Origin: Bacteroidota bacterium
GTDB taxonomy: Bacteria > Bacteroidota > Bacteroidia > Palsa-965
Length of the DNA stretch: 64,000 bases
Assembly: GCA_020402865.1 (NCBI GenBank)
Contig: JADBYT010000015.1
Coordinates: forward strand, 124,001 to 188,000
Reading direction: 5' to 3'
Position 1 is the stretch's first letter, and each line of letters opens with the position of its first letter. The translations under genes were made by a program, and so were the position numbers. Below the pieces are notes generated by a model that ran no database searches, was not told the DNA's origin, and was given only the letters and a program-made list of their open reading frames with translations. Positions 33,919 through 43,208 of this stretch are shown here, one piece after another.

Positions 33919-35802
33919 TTGAGCAAGCAGCCCGCACCTTCACTTCAGGAAGTAAACAGCAGTGTACCTACGCATCAAACAGGAGGATTCTGGAAAAGGT
34001 TGATGGCTTTTATCGGTCCGGCCTATCTGGTTAGTGTAGGCTATATGGATCCGGGCAACTGGGCCACGGATATTGCGGGTGGCAGCCGGTTTGGCTACGG
34101 GCTTATCTGGGTGTTGCTGCTTTCTAATCTGATGGCTCTGCTGTTGCAGAGTCTGAGTGCGCGTTTAGGACTTGTGGCGGGGCTTGATCTTGCGCAGGCA
34201 TCGCGGGCTGCCTATCCGAAAATGGTAAACCGCGCGCTTTGGTTTCTGGCGGAGGTGGCTATAGCAGCTACCGATCTGGCCGAAGTAATTGGCATGGCCA
34301 TCGGGCTGAAACTGCTTTTTGGTTTACCGCTGCTGGCGGGTGTGATCATCACCGTGCTTGATACCTTTTTGCTGCTTGCGCTTCAGCGTTTCGGCATTCG
34401 TAAAATGGAGGCTTTTATTATTGCGCTCATCGGCCTTATCGGCATGTCGTTTCTGGCCGAATTGTTTTTTGCCAAGCCTGATTTATCGCAAATTGCTTCT
34501 GGTCTTGTGCCTTCGCTTCCGGGCGACGGGGCTTTGTACATTGCCATAGGAATTATCGGAGCCACGGTAATGCCGCACAACCTTTATCTGCATTCATCGC
34601 TGGTGCAAACGCGCCGCATTGAGCGTACCCCCAAAGGCATACGCGCAGCAATCAGGTTTAATGTAATTGATTCGGCTGTGGCGCTTAACCTTGCGTTGTT
34701 TGTAAATGCGGCCATTCTTATTCTTGCCGCCGCCGCATTTTACTCAAACGATCTGAAAGACATTACCAGCATTGAAGATGCACACACCATGCTGGGCAAT
34801 GTATTCGGCACGGCACTGGCACCTGCGCTTTTTGCCATTGCACTTATTGCAGCCGGACAAAGCTCTACCCTTACAGGCACACTTTCGGGGCAGATTGTGA
34901 TGGAAGGCTATCTCAATCTGCGTTTGCAACCCTGGCTGCGACGGCTCATTACCCGCCTTATTGCCATCGTGCCAGCGGTAATTACATTGCTCATCGGCGG
35001 CGAGAGCCAGACCGAAAACCTGCTGGTGCTTAGTCAGGTGATACTGAGTCTGCAACTGGGCTTTGCCGTTATTCCGCTCATCCATTTTGTGAGCAGCAAA
35101 AAGATAATGGGCGAGTTTAAAGCCGGTCTCTGGCTTGTTATTCCAGCCTGGTGCTGTGCCGCTATTATTGTGGGGCTGAACGGCAAACTGGTGGTTGATA
35201 CAATTTCTGAATGGCTGCACAGCAGCAATTATCCGGTGCTTGTGGCGTGTACTGCTGTTCCGCTGGCGCTGGCGGCCGGTGTGTTGCTGCTCTGGGTTAC
35301 TTTCAGGCCCCTTGCCGGCCGCCAGCGCGAAAGACGAACCACGCTGCCGCACCTGCTTCCCGAAAATCTCGATCTTTCCGAGCGCCATAATTACATGCGC
35401 ATTGCCGTGTGTGTGGATTTTTCCGACACCGATGCCATTGCGCTTAGTCACGCACTCCAGCAGGGCGGGCGCGAAGCCTCCTATCTGCTCATACACATTA
35501 CTGAAACAGCAGGCGCCCGCGTAATGCAACAGGAAACCGCCGATTTTGAAACCACGTTTGATGAAAATGCCCTGCGCGAATACGAGGAGCGGCTCACTGC
35601 ACAGGGACTCATCATTGAAACTGCGCTCGGATTTGGCAACCCCAAAGAACGCATTCCTGAAATTGTAAATAACTCCGGCTGCCAGTTGCTGGTTATGGGA
35701 GCTCACGGACATAATTGGCTCAAAGACATGCTCTTTGGCACAACTGTTGAAACCGTAAGGCATAAAGTGGAAGTGCCTGTACTTGTGGTGAAAACCCAGT
35801 AA
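33919..35802 (+). CDS. NRAMP (MntH-type) divalent metal transporter fused to a UspA domain
   Basis: A 627-residue fusion. Residues about 25-460 form an NRAMP transporter with 11-12 helices: D44-P-G-N47 in TM1 (GYMDPGNWATDIAGG) and the metal-coordinating Met in VMPHNLYLHS of TM6, both intact for Mn(II)/Fe(II) uptake coupled to protons. A cytosolic universal-stress domain covers about 490-627, with the ATP-binding type motif GAHGHNWLKDMLFGTTVETV. ATP or another nucleotide may thus gate or tune uptake. NRAMP-Usp fusions exist in Bacteroidota but are not well studied. The start is a TTG at 33919; the next ATG lies inside the pre-TM1 region. Confidence 0.88.
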   Translation: MSKQPAPSLQEVNSSVPTHQTGGFWKRLMAFIGPAYLVSVGYMDPGNWATDIAGGSRFGYGLIWVLLLSNLMALLLQSLSARLGLVAGLDLAQASRAAYPKMVNRALWFLAEVAIAATDLAEVIGMAIGLKLLFGLPLLAGVIITVLDTFLLLALQRFGIRKMEAFIIALIGLIGMSFLAELFFAKPDLSQIASGLVPSLPGDGALYIAIGIIGATVMPHNLYLHSSLVQTRRIERTPKGIRAAIRFNVIDSAVALNLALFVNAAILILAAAAFYSNDLKDITSIEDAHTMLGNVFGTALAPALFAIALIAAGQSSTLTGTLSGQIVMEGYLNLRLQPWLRRLITRLIAIVPAVITLLIGGESQTENLLVLSQVILSLQLGFAVIPLIHFVSSKKIMGEFKAGLWLVIPAWCCAAIIVGLNGKLVVDTISEWLHSSNYPVLVACTAVPLALAAGVLLLWVTFRPLAGRQRERRTTLPHLLPENLDLSERHNYMRIAVCVDFSDTDAIALSHALQQGGREASYLLIHITETAGARVMQQETADFETTFDENALREYEERLTAQGLIIETALGFGNPKERIPEIVNNSGCQLLVMGAHGHNWLKDMLFGTTVETVRHKVEVPVLVVKTQ

Positions 35803-35960
35803 TCTAATTGTGCTAAAGCATTTAGATCGGTGTAGTTGTACCTAAATCGGCTCAGTTTAGCCATCTGATAAAAATCAGGTTAAATGCAAAAATTAGCACG
35901 ATTTATGCTGTATCTTTAGCTGAGAATTGAAGTAGTTATCTACCATTTAAGTCTGCAACC

Positions 35961-37334
35961 ATGAAAAAGCTGACTATACTTTCACTTTCCGGAATTGCCC
36001 TCTTTGCCTTAGGCTCATGTGGCAGTATGAAAATGTCTAAATCAGCCCCTGAGCGGGATGATGTATATTATTCTTTGAAAGATGCTAAGGCTGACCGTAA
36101 GGCTGCTGCAAAAGCCAAAGAAGAAGAAGAGCAGCGTTTGCGCGAAGAAGCCGAAGCCCGTGAACTGGCCGAAGCCCAGCGTGTGGCCCGCTCAAAACCC
36201 GGTTCAGATTATTACGATCAGCCATTTGAATATGACGATTATTACGATTACGAATACGCGGCCCGTTTGCGTCGTTTTGGCCCCGGTGCAGTAGGCGGAT
36301 ACGGTTATTATGATCCGTTTTACACCAACTCCTATTTCTATACCGGAAATCCTTACAACTACGGCACAAGCATTTACAACGGATACAGCTTCTGGGGTCC
36401 GCAATATCAAATGTATAACTATAACCCAAGTTCATTCTGGTACTGGAATCAGGGCTGGGGCTGGGGCATTGGCAGCGGACTCAACTATGTGTCGCCGGTG
36501 TATATGTATCCCGGCATGGGTTACACGCCCGGCTGGGGAAATCCTTACTGGAATAATCCCTGGGGCCCTACCTACGGCGTAGGCTGGGGTGCCGGATGGG
36601 GATCATGGTATGATCCGTGGCAAACCTGGGGCTATTACAATCCGAACTGGAATGGCTTTTGCCCCAATTACATGACCGGCATGAATGGTCAGTTTTACGA
36701 TAATTTGTATTTCAACAGTTTCGACGAAAACAGCGGTTATTATGGACCGCGCCGTACAACCAGCGGTGTAGGCGGCCGTGGCGAGGCGGTGCAGAATGGT
36801 ACACTTGGTGAGCGTTTCATGAATGAAATTGCTGCCGAAAACGGACAGGAGCAGATGACACGTGAAGAAGTGAACAACACGTTGCATGCACGTCCGGCTA
36901 CTCAGCCTGTTTACGGTGTGAATACCAACTCATCCGCACCTGCTGCGCCGCAAGCCACAGAAGGGCGTAATACACCGGCTCCTGCCGCAGGCAGTGTAAC
37001 CACACCTCCGGCACCAACTGTTGATCGTGGTACGCCGGCTGTAACCGACCGCAACACACCTTCCCCCTCCGGCAACAGCACACCTCCGCTGCCTCCGCGC
37101 CCGCGTGTGAGCGATGCTCAGCCTTCCGTGAGCCCCAATGCTACGCCTTCATCGTCATCGGGCAGCACGCCGCGCAGCAACACCAGCCGCCCGCGTGCAG
37201 AAAGCAGCAGTCCGAGTCCGAGCCCCAGTCCGTCGTTCGAAAGTTCGCCGCGCTCTTCAGGCAGCTCCTCTTCGGGTTCTTCCTCTTCGCCCCGCAGCTC
37301 AGGTTCTTCCGGATCCACCAGCCGTCCGCGATAA
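35961..37334 (+). CDS. lipoprotein with YW/G-rich core and Ser/Pro-rich tail
   Basis: A 457-residue lipoprotein (lipobox LGSC at about residues 17-20). It has four zones. The first is a charged helix rich in Ala/Glu/Lys (residues 40-85). The second is a Tyr/Asp stretch (YYDQPFEYDDYYDYEYAAR). The third is a long Tyr-Trp-Gly-Asn-Pro-rich middle with GWGWGIG and WGNPYWNNPWG units. The fourth is a Ser/Pro/Thr/Arg-rich disordered C-terminus. Bacteroidota encode many such surface lipoproteins of low complexity. It lies 29 bp before the FadL-like porin gene and is probably co-transcribed. The function is unknown; a surface or structural role is likely. Confidence 0.75.
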   Translation: MKKLTILSLSGIALFALGSCGSMKMSKSAPERDDVYYSLKDAKADRKAAAKAKEEEEQRLREEAEARELAEAQRVARSKPGSDYYDQPFEYDDYYDYEYAARLRRFGPGAVGGYGYYDPFYTNSYFYTGNPYNYGTSIYNGYSFWGPQYQMYNYNPSSFWYWNQGWGWGIGSGLNYVSPVYMYPGMGYTPGWGNPYWNNPWGPTYGVGWGAGWGSWYDPWQTWGYYNPNWNGFCPNYMTGMNGQFYDNLYFNSFDENSGYYGPRRTTSGVGGRGEAVQNGTLGERFMNEIAAENGQEQMTREEVNNTLHARPATQPVYGVNTNSSAPAAPQATEGRNTPAPAAGSVTTPPAPTVDRGTPAVTDRNTPSPSGNSTPPLPPRPRVSDAQPSVSPNATPSSSSGSTPRSNTSRPRAESSSPSPSPSPSFESSPRSSGSSSSGSSSSPRSSGSSGSTSRPR

Positions 37335-37362
37335 ACGCTGTTTTCCGACCGACACACATTTT

Positions 37363-38808
37363 ATGAGAAAACTATTGGTAGTTACACTGCTGCTCCTTAC
37401 GGGCAGCAGTGTGCTTAATGCCCAGAACGAAATAGATGTGCTGCGCTATTCCTTTACCGGTTTTGGCGGCACCGCACGTTACATGGGCATGGGCGGAGCC
37501 TTTGGCGCAGTAGGCGGCGATATGTCTGTGCTTACCAGCAACCCGGCCGGTTTGGGCATATACCGCCGGAACGATTTTACATTTTCACCGTCTCTTTTTT
37601 CGCAGCGTGTAACCTCTACCTACAACGGAAGTGTTACCGATGATGTGCGCTCCAATTTACGGATTGAAAATGCCGGTATTGTGTTTGCCGGCCGCACCGA
37701 GAACACCAACGAAAAAGGCTGGCAAACACTTGCTTTTGGCATCACCTACAACCGTTATCAGTCGTTTCAGTCAAACCTGCTTATCAGTGGCAACAGCAGT
37801 ACCTCGCAGCTTGATGCATGGCGAAATGAAGCACAGGGCAATGGCGTTTCCACACTGAATCCGTTTGGAAGCGGACTGGCCTGGAACGCGTTTCTGCTCG
37901 AGTATTATCCGCAGGATACGATGCGTTACTACGATACCATACCCGACGGCAATATTGTGATGCAGGAAAAGAGTGTGGAAAGCCGTGGCGGCATGAGTGA
38001 TATTTCGTTTGCCCTGGCAGGCAATTACAGCGAGAAACTGTTTATTGGCGCCTCATTGAGTTTGCCTCGTGTGCGTTATCAGGAAGAAAGTTTCTATTCA
38101 GAAACAGAAGACAGTACAAACACTGCATTTCAATCGTTTGAATTTGAACAGTCGCTTTCCACACGTGGCAGTGGTTTTAACCTTCGTGTAGGTTTCATTT
38201 ACCGGCCGGTTGATTTGTTCCGTTTCGGATTCAGCATTCATACCCCAAGTGTTTTGCGCCTTACGGATGAATACAGTTCACTTATCCGCTCCAAAATTGG
38301 CAATGTGCAGCGTTCTGCAAGTTCGCCCGCAGGAGAGTTTGATTATACCATACGCACACCTTTTCGTGCGCAGGCCAGCGTGGCTGTATTTCTGGGCAAG
38401 CGCGGCATAGTAAGTATGGATTACGAATACATTGATTATTCTGAAGGCCGCCTGCGTTCGGAAGACTACAACTTTACGCAGGAAAACAAAGCGGTAAGCC
38501 AGAAGTACAAAGCCACATCCAATATCCGTTTAGGGAGCGAACTGCGCTTTCCGCCGTTTCTTGTACGCGCCGGTTTTGCCTACTACGGCAATCCGTATTC
38601 CGATCGGGTAAACAACAAAACTTCGCGCACCATACTTACTGCCGGAGCCGGTTACCGCAGTACCGACGATTCATTCTATGTGGATTTTGCGCTTGTAAAT
38701 ATCCGCCAGAAAGAGGATTATTATTTATACGCGCCTGACCTGGCAAATGCGGTAGCAAACAAATGGTCGTCGGTTAACGGCGTGCTTACGTTTGGTTTCC
38801 GGTTCTGA
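37363..38808 (+). CDS. OmpP1/FadL-like outer membrane beta-barrel protein
   Basis: A 481-residue outer membrane protein with signal peptide (MRKLLVVTLLLLTGSSVLNA). The N-terminal hatch region reads FGGTARYMGMGGAFGAVGGDMSVLTSNPAGLGIYRRND, the pattern of OMPP1/FadL/TodX barrels. Alternating amphipathic strands run through to a C-terminal aromatic (GVLTFGFRF), as required for BAM-dependent assembly. It is likely to pass hydrophobic compounds such as fatty acids or aromatics. The ATG at 37363 gives the signal peptide; upstream in-frame codons overlap the lipoprotein gene and encode no sensible sequence. Confidence 0.85.
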   Translation: MRKLLVVTLLLLTGSSVLNAQNEIDVLRYSFTGFGGTARYMGMGGAFGAVGGDMSVLTSNPAGLGIYRRNDFTFSPSLFSQRVTSTYNGSVTDDVRSNLRIENAGIVFAGRTENTNEKGWQTLAFGITYNRYQSFQSNLLISGNSSTSQLDAWRNEAQGNGVSTLNPFGSGLAWNAFLLEYYPQDTMRYYDTIPDGNIVMQEKSVESRGGMSDISFALAGNYSEKLFIGASLSLPRVRYQEESFYSETEDSTNTAFQSFEFEQSLSTRGSGFNLRVGFIYRPVDLFRFGFSIHTPSVLRLTDEYSSLIRSKIGNVQRSASSPAGEFDYTIRTPFRAQASVAVFLGKRGIVSMDYEYIDYSEGRLRSEDYNFTQENKAVSQKYKATSNIRLGSELRFPPFLVRAGFAYYGNPYSDRVNNKTSRTILTAGAGYRSTDDSFYVDFALVNIRQKEDYYLYAPDLANAVANKWSSVNGVLTFGFRF

Positions 38809-38829
38809 TATACAGCTTCCGTTTCGCAC

Positions 38830-39348
38830 ATGGCCTACATTATGGTTGATATTGAAAGTGATGGCCCGATACCCGGCGATTACTCCATGATTTCACTTGG
38901 TGCAGTGCTGGTGGATGAAACGCTTGACCACACTTTTTATGGCAAGCTGAAACCCATTTCAGATACATTCATTCCTGATGCACTTGCCGTATCCGGCCAC
39001 ACCCGCGAAGAAACGCTGACTTTTGATGAGCCGGCTGATGTAATGCGCGCATTTGCGGCGTGGATAAAAACGGTGTGCAGCGACAGACCGATATTTATAA
39101 GCGACAACAATGGTTTCGACTGGATGTTTGTGTGCTGGTATTTCCACCATTTCACGGGCGAAAATCCGTTTGGTTTCAGTTCGCAGAATCTGGGGAGTTT
39201 GTATAAGGGGATGGAGAAGGATATGTTTAAGAATTTCAAGCACCTGCGCAAAACCAAACACACGCACCATCCGGTTGATGATGCCCGCGGCAATGCGGAG
39301 GCGTTGCTGACGATGAAGAATACGATGGGGCTGAAGCTGAAATTGTGA
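38830..39348 (+). CDS. DEDDh-type 3'-5' exoribonuclease (Rv2179c-like)
   Basis: A 172-residue nuclease. The N-terminal VDIESDGP carries the DxE pair (D7, E9), D97 lies in NGFDWMF, and HHPVDDARGNAEAL supplies the His and last Asp (H146/H147, D151), so all DEDDh residues are present. This matches the small 3'-5' exoribonuclease group acting on RNA 3' ends in the cytosol. It follows the porin gene by 21 bp and is followed, one base later, by a gene of unknown function. Confidence 0.85.
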   Translation: MAYIMVDIESDGPIPGDYSMISLGAVLVDETLDHTFYGKLKPISDTFIPDALAVSGHTREETLTFDEPADVMRAFAAWIKTVCSDRPIFISDNNGFDWMFVCWYFHHFTGENPFGFSSQNLGSLYKGMEKDMFKNFKHLRKTKHTHHPVDDARGNAEALLTMKNTMGLKLKL

Positions 39349-39349
39349 A

Positions 39350-39715
39350 ATGGCTTTTTCGATAAAGAAGAATGAAATAATCAACTACTTACCTCATGCA
39401 CTTCACGGTTTTGAGGTAAAACTATTTGAATACATCGACAATCTGCACTTTACACTCGCGCCTTCGGATTGCCTCGAAAGTCCGGATGAATACATTGAGA
39501 TTGTCAAGACAAAATTTCTTGATGCAGGTTGGGATGGAGATGGTGATATTAACCTTATTTGGATACCTCCCTTTGTATTAAATGGAGAGAAAACAAATTT
39601 TGATACACATGGAATGGTTGTATGGCATGTAAAGCAAACTGAAGACGGGATATCTTGGTTACTTTATCCAAAGGGTTTGTTTGAGTGGATAATTGATCCC
39701 ATTCATGTGAAGTAA
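39350..39715 (+). CDS. conserved-looking protein of unknown function
   Basis: A 121-residue soluble protein with no signal peptide or membrane segment. The middle is acidic and aromatic (FLDAGWDGDGDINLIWIPPFV), and the C-terminal part is a beta-rich stretch (MVVWHVKQTEDGISWLLYP). I do not recognise a family. It starts one base after the exonuclease stop, so it is probably co-transcribed with it. A bidirectional terminator follows at 39746-39779. Confidence 0.6.
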   Translation: MAFSIKKNEIINYLPHALHGFEVKLFEYIDNLHFTLAPSDCLESPDEYIEIVKTKFLDAGWDGDGDINLIWIPPFVLNGEKTNFDTHGMVVWHVKQTEDGISWLLYPKGLFEWIIDPIHVK

Positions 39716-39745
39716 TATGTGTAAACCTTCAAATTAAGTGCTACA

Positions 39746-39779
39746 AAAAAGCCGGTAGCGTAATGCGTACCGGCTTTTT
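39746..39779. terminator. bidirectional terminator between convergent genes
   Basis: Perfect 12-bp arms AAAAAGCCGGTA and TACCGGCTTTTT around a 10-nt loop, flanked by A- and T-runs, so it works on both strands. It separates the gene ending at 39715 (+) from the zinc-ribbon gene ending at 39800 (-). Confidence 0.88.
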
Positions 39780-39799
39780 GTATGAATATAAAGCGTGGC

Positions 39800-40609
39800 T
39801 TACTTGTTTGCAGCCGCGTTTTTAATGAGTTCTTCGATGCTGCTGTGGCCGAGGAGGAAGTCGGCGTCAACGAGGATGCGGCCGCAGTGCTCACACACGA
39901 TGATTTTCTTGTGCAAACGAATATCGAGCTGGCGCTGGGGCGGAATTTTGTTGAAGCAACCACCGCAGGCGTCGCGCTGCACGGGCACCACGGCGAGGCC
40001 GTTGCGCACGTTCATACGCACACGCTTGTAGGCGTTAAGCAGACGGTCTTCGATTTTCACTTCGGCTGCAGCAGAGCGCGACATGAGTTCTTCTTCTTCC
40101 TTTCGGGTTTCAGAAACGATGTCTTCGAGCTCTTCTTTTTTGAGTTTGAGATCGGCGGCACGTTCTTCGAGTGTGGTTTGGGAAGAGGCGAGGAGGTCTT
40201 TTTTAGCCACAATCTGCGCTTCAAATTCCTTGATGCGTTTGTTGGCTAACTGTTCTTCGAGGTTCTGGAACTCGATTTCCTTGGTGAGTGCGTCGAACTC
40301 GCGGTTGTTGCGCACTTTGCCTTGCTGGGCTTCGTATTTTTTAACGGCAGCCTGTGCGTCTTTGATGGCGTTTTTCTTTTCAACGATACCATCCTGAAGG
40401 GCTTTGAGCTCTTCGTTAAGGTTGTTCAGGCGGGTTTCGAGGCCTGCAACTTCGTCTTCGAGGTCGCGCACTTCGAGCGGAAGTTCGCCGCGTACGGTGC
40501 GGATTCGGTCGATCTGAGAGTCGATCTGTTGCAGTTCGTAAAGGGCGCGGAGCTTTTCCTCTACCGGAATATCAGCGCGTTCGTCACCTTTTTTAGCTTT
40601 GATGCTCAT
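39800..40609 (-). CDS. C4-type zinc ribbon domain protein with coiled coil (CT398-like)
   Basis: A 269-residue protein. The first 200 residues are a long coiled coil (LYELQQIDSQIDRIRTVRG, then repeated EELKALQDGI-type heptads). The end carries a C4 zinc ribbon with CGGC and CEHCGRIL. This is the CT398/zf-RING_7 family. Chlamydial CT398 binds sigma-54 and flagellar or secretion components; the role in Bacteroidota is not established. The gene overlaps the Nif3-like gene by 4 bp (ATGA), a conserved neighbour in this phylum. Confidence 0.88.
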   Translation of the reverse strand: MSIKAKKGDERADIPVEEKLRALYELQQIDSQIDRIRTVRGELPLEVRDLEDEVAGLETRLNNLNEELKALQDGIVEKKNAIKDAQAAVKKYEAQQGKVRNNREFDALTKEIEFQNLEEQLANKRIKEFEAQIVAKKDLLASSQTTLEERAADLKLKKEELEDIVSETRKEEEELMSRSAAAEVKIEDRLLNAYKRVRMNVRNGLAVVPVQRDACGGCFNKIPPQRQLDIRLHKKIIVCEHCGRILVDADFLLGHSSIEELIKNAAANK

Positions 40610-41700
40610 GAATAGTAGCTTATCGGATTGGTATTAACGCCCGAAAGGCGGACTGCAAAAGTAGGAAATTTTTCGGTAATGCAGCCGGCCAAAAGTTGTT
40701 TTGTGAACTGTTCGCTTTCATAATGCCCGATATCGGCAATCATAAGCTGATTTTCGGCGTCGAAAAACTCGTGGTATTTGTAATCGGCTGTTACAAAAGC
40801 ATCAGCACCGGCGGCTTTGGCCGCACCCAGTAAAAAGCCGCCTGCCCCGCCGCACACCGCTACGCGCTTTACGGGTTTTTGAATGGGTGTGAAGCGGATA
40901 ACAGTGGCCTGCATGGCGGTTTTGAGGTGGGCGAGGAAGGCCTCAGGAGCCATAGCATCGGGCAGTTCGCCCACCATGCCGCTGCCGGTTTGGGCCCAGG
41001 CATTGTCGAGCGGAAGCTGGTCGTAGGCTACTTCCTCGTAAGGATGCGCAGCCAGCAGGGCTTTTACAATGCGGCCAGCGGCGTGGCGCGGGTACACCAC
41101 TTCGATACGTTCTTCGGCCTCGGTATGCAGCTGGCCCGGCTGTCCGGCAAAGGGTGTGGAAGCCTCGTTGCCGCGAAACGTACCCTGCCCGGAAGTGGAA
41201 AAGCTGCAACTGTCGTAATTGCCAATGTGGCCGGCTCCGGCTGCAAAAAGTGCCTCGCGCACCTGAGCGGCCTGCGCCGTGGGGCAAAACGTAACTAATT
41301 TGGCCAGCATACCCGTTTTGGGCTGCAGCACGCGGGTGTTTTGCAAACCCAGCTGCTGTGCGATGCGCGCATTTACGCCGTTGTGCACATTATCGAGATT
41401 GGTGTGTATGGCGTATATGGCAATATCGTGTTTGATGGCCTTGATAATGGTGCGCTCCACGTAATTGCGGCCGGTAAGTTGTTTTAAACCGCCGAAAATG
41501 ATGGGGTGATGTGCCACAATAAGGTTGCAGCCGGTGGAAATGGCTTCGTCAACCACGGCCTCGGTACAGTCGAGCGTACAAAGTGCGGCGGTAACCTCCA
41601 TGCTGCGGTGGCCGGTAAGCAGGCGGCTGTTGTCGTAGCTTTCCTGAAAAGCGGGGGGAGCAATGCTTTCGAGGTAATCAAGCAGGTGTGCAAGTTTCAT
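40606..41700 (-). CDS. Nif3-like dinuclear metal-centre hexameric protein (YbgI/DUF34)
   Basis: A 364-residue protein of the Nif3/DUF34 family. Metal-site residues are visible as NLIVAHHPIIFGGLKQL and AIYAIHTNLDN in the N-terminal half, and FVTADYKYHEFFDAENQLMIADIGHYESE in the C-terminal half. The insert of about 100 residues between them is the PII-like domain of longer members. The fold forms a hexameric toroid; the reaction is still debated (GTP cyclohydrolase I type 2 annotations are from analogy). First gene of the operon with the zinc-ribbon protein. Confidence 0.9.
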   Translation of the reverse strand: MKLAHLLDYLESIAPPAFQESYDNSRLLTGHRSMEVTAALCTLDCTEAVVDEAISTGCNLIVAHHPIIFGGLKQLTGRNYVERTIIKAIKHDIAIYAIHTNLDNVHNGVNARIAQQLGLQNTRVLQPKTGMLAKLVTFCPTAQAAQVREALFAAGAGHIGNYDSCSFSTSGQGTFRGNEASTPFAGQPGQLHTEAEERIEVVYPRHAAGRIVKALLAAHPYEEVAYDQLPLDNAWAQTGSGMVGELPDAMAPEAFLAHLKTAMQATVIRFTPIQKPVKRVAVCGGAGGFLLGAAKAAGADAFVTADYKYHEFFDAENQLMIADIGHYESEQFTKQLLAGCITEKFPTFAVRLSGVNTNPISYYS

Positions 41701-42078
41701 GTGTGTAAAGATAGGGAGAGGATGCGGGGTTTGGCAATTTTTTGGGGGGGGAAGGGTAGTGAATGAGCGGCACCGGACGGTATGGATAATTAGCCCGGAT
41801 TGAACGGAAAGCCCGCAGCTGCTTTTTGCTCTTTACAGACAAAGGCTGCGAGGACTTGCAGTGAAAGCCGGAGCCGAACGGTTATTTATTGCACCTTCAG
41901 GTTCGCTCCTTATTTTTTTTGATTCTATATTAATATTTTAATGATTAATAAAAAGGGTAATTATTGTCAGCTGAATTCAACTTGCTCTTTTCCAGTTTCT
42001 TGAGTGCCTGTTGATATTTTTTTCTTTACTTTCCCTGTGCTGCCCCACTAATTTTGAATTTTTCTCATATCACACACG
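41701..42078. other. 378-bp intergenic region between divergent genes, containing structured element copy B
   Basis: This gap between Nif3 (minus) and the DUF1016 gene (plus) encodes no protein I can support. It contains the conserved element at 41792-41910, described separately, then about 160 bp of AT-rich DNA leading to the DUF1016 start, which presumably holds that gene's promoter. No clean TAnnTTTG box stands out. Confidence 0.5.
41792..41910 (+). repeat. structured intergenic element, copy B
   Basis: The plus strand carries the same ordered blocks as copy A at 7997-8131 (minus): AGCCCGGATTG, GGAAAGCCCG, TTGCAGTGAAAGCCGG, GGTTATTTATTGC, and GGTTCGCTCCT. A GC-rich stem (AAAGCCCGCAGC / GCTGCG) forms in the middle. 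Copy B is 119 bp, 16 bp shorter than copy A, mostly between blocks. This is typical of a structured RNA or a dispersed palindromic unit. It lies upstream of DUF1016, in the same orientation. Confidence 0.6.
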
Positions 42079-43086
42079 ATGAAGTTGGAAGCAGTGGAGT
42101 ACAAAATATTGATAAAGCGCATTGGAGAAACGCTTACTACAGGCCGCGAAACGGCGATCTATCAGGTAAACCAGACATTGGTGCGCACCTATTGGGAAAT
42201 AGGCCGCTATATAGTAGAGTTTGAGCAGAAAGGAAAGGTAAAGGCTGAGTATGGCGCACAGTTGCTTGACCGTCTGGCAAAAGATCTTACTATGGTGCAC
42301 GGCAAAGGATTTAGCCGATCTAACTTATTTCAAATCAGGCAATTTTATGTCCGATTCGAAAAAATCCAGACAGTGTCTGGACAATTTGGGTTAACATGGA
42401 GTCATTATTTAGAACTACTCAAAGCTGAAGGTGATCTGGAGTTAAATTTTTACCTGAAACAATGCGAAAAGGAGCGTTGGAGTGTACGGGAACTGAAACG
42501 GCAGATGAGGAGCATGCTTTTTCACCGTATTGCATTGCAAAAGGAAAAGGAAGAAGTGTTCAGGATTTCGAACGAGGGACATAAAATTGAACATCCGGCT
42601 GATTTGATTAAAGATCCTTTTGTGCTGGAATTCCTGCAAATTCCGGGGCCGGAGAAATATGCAGAGCATGAACTGGAAGACAAAATAATAGCGCACCTCC
42701 AGCAGTTTATTATGGAAATGGGTAAAGGCTTTGCATTTATTGCCCGGCAATACCGGATGAACATAGCTAACCGGCATTTTTACGTGGATTTGTTGTTTTA
42801 TCACCGCATTCTGAAATGCTTTGTACTTATTGACTTGAAGCGGGGAGAAATAGACCACCAAGATATAGGACAAATGAATTTATACCTGAACTATTTTAAA
42901 CGTGAAGAAGCCGCTGATGATGATAATACACCAATTGGAATAATTCTTGGTGCATCAAAAAACAATGTGCTTGTAGCGTATGCCATGGAAGGAATAACTA
43001 ACCAGATACTACTGGCAAAGTACCAGCTTTATTTGCCGCCTAAAGAGCGTCTGGAGGCTTTGCTACAAGGATTGATGGAGGAATGA
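42079..43086 (+). CDS. DUF1016 (YhcG) PDDEXK nuclease domain protein
   Basis: A 335-residue protein. The N-terminal DUF1016 part (LVRTYWEIGRYIVEFEQKG, FSRSNLFQIRQFY, LTWSHYLELL) leads to a C-terminal PD-(D/E)XK fold: FIARQYRMNIANRHFYVDLLFYH and CFVLIDLKRG, with D in place of the more usual E in the ELK triad, then GQMNLYLNYFK. These proteins are scattered, laterally moving genes often found in defence islands or next to restriction-modification genes; some act as Holliday-junction or antiphage nucleases. No restriction genes adjoin it here. A truncated Crp/Fnr gene follows. Confidence 0.85.
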   Translation: MKLEAVEYKILIKRIGETLTTGRETAIYQVNQTLVRTYWEIGRYIVEFEQKGKVKAEYGAQLLDRLAKDLTMVHGKGFSRSNLFQIRQFYVRFEKIQTVSGQFGLTWSHYLELLKAEGDLELNFYLKQCEKERWSVRELKRQMRSMLFHRIALQKEKEEVFRISNEGHKIEHPADLIKDPFVLEFLQIPGPEKYAEHELEDKIIAHLQQFIMEMGKGFAFIARQYRMNIANRHFYVDLLFYHRILKCFVLIDLKRGEIDHQDIGQMNLYLNYFKREEAADDDNTPIGIILGASKNNVLVAYAMEGITNQILLAKYQLYLPPKERLEALLQGLMEE

Positions 43087-43208
43087 AAAAGCGTGAAGGC
43101 TGAATAAAGAAGATAGGACGGAGGCGGGCTTTAGGCATTACATGAATTAACCAAGAGTAGCAGGGCAAACTATCTGCCGGAGTATTTATCTTGTGCGGAG
43201 ATAACGAT

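Noticed and set aside
37138..37362. N-terminal extension of the FadL-like protein
   Set aside because: It overlaps the Ser/Pro-rich end of the lipoprotein gene in another frame; the protein's signal peptide starts at 37363.
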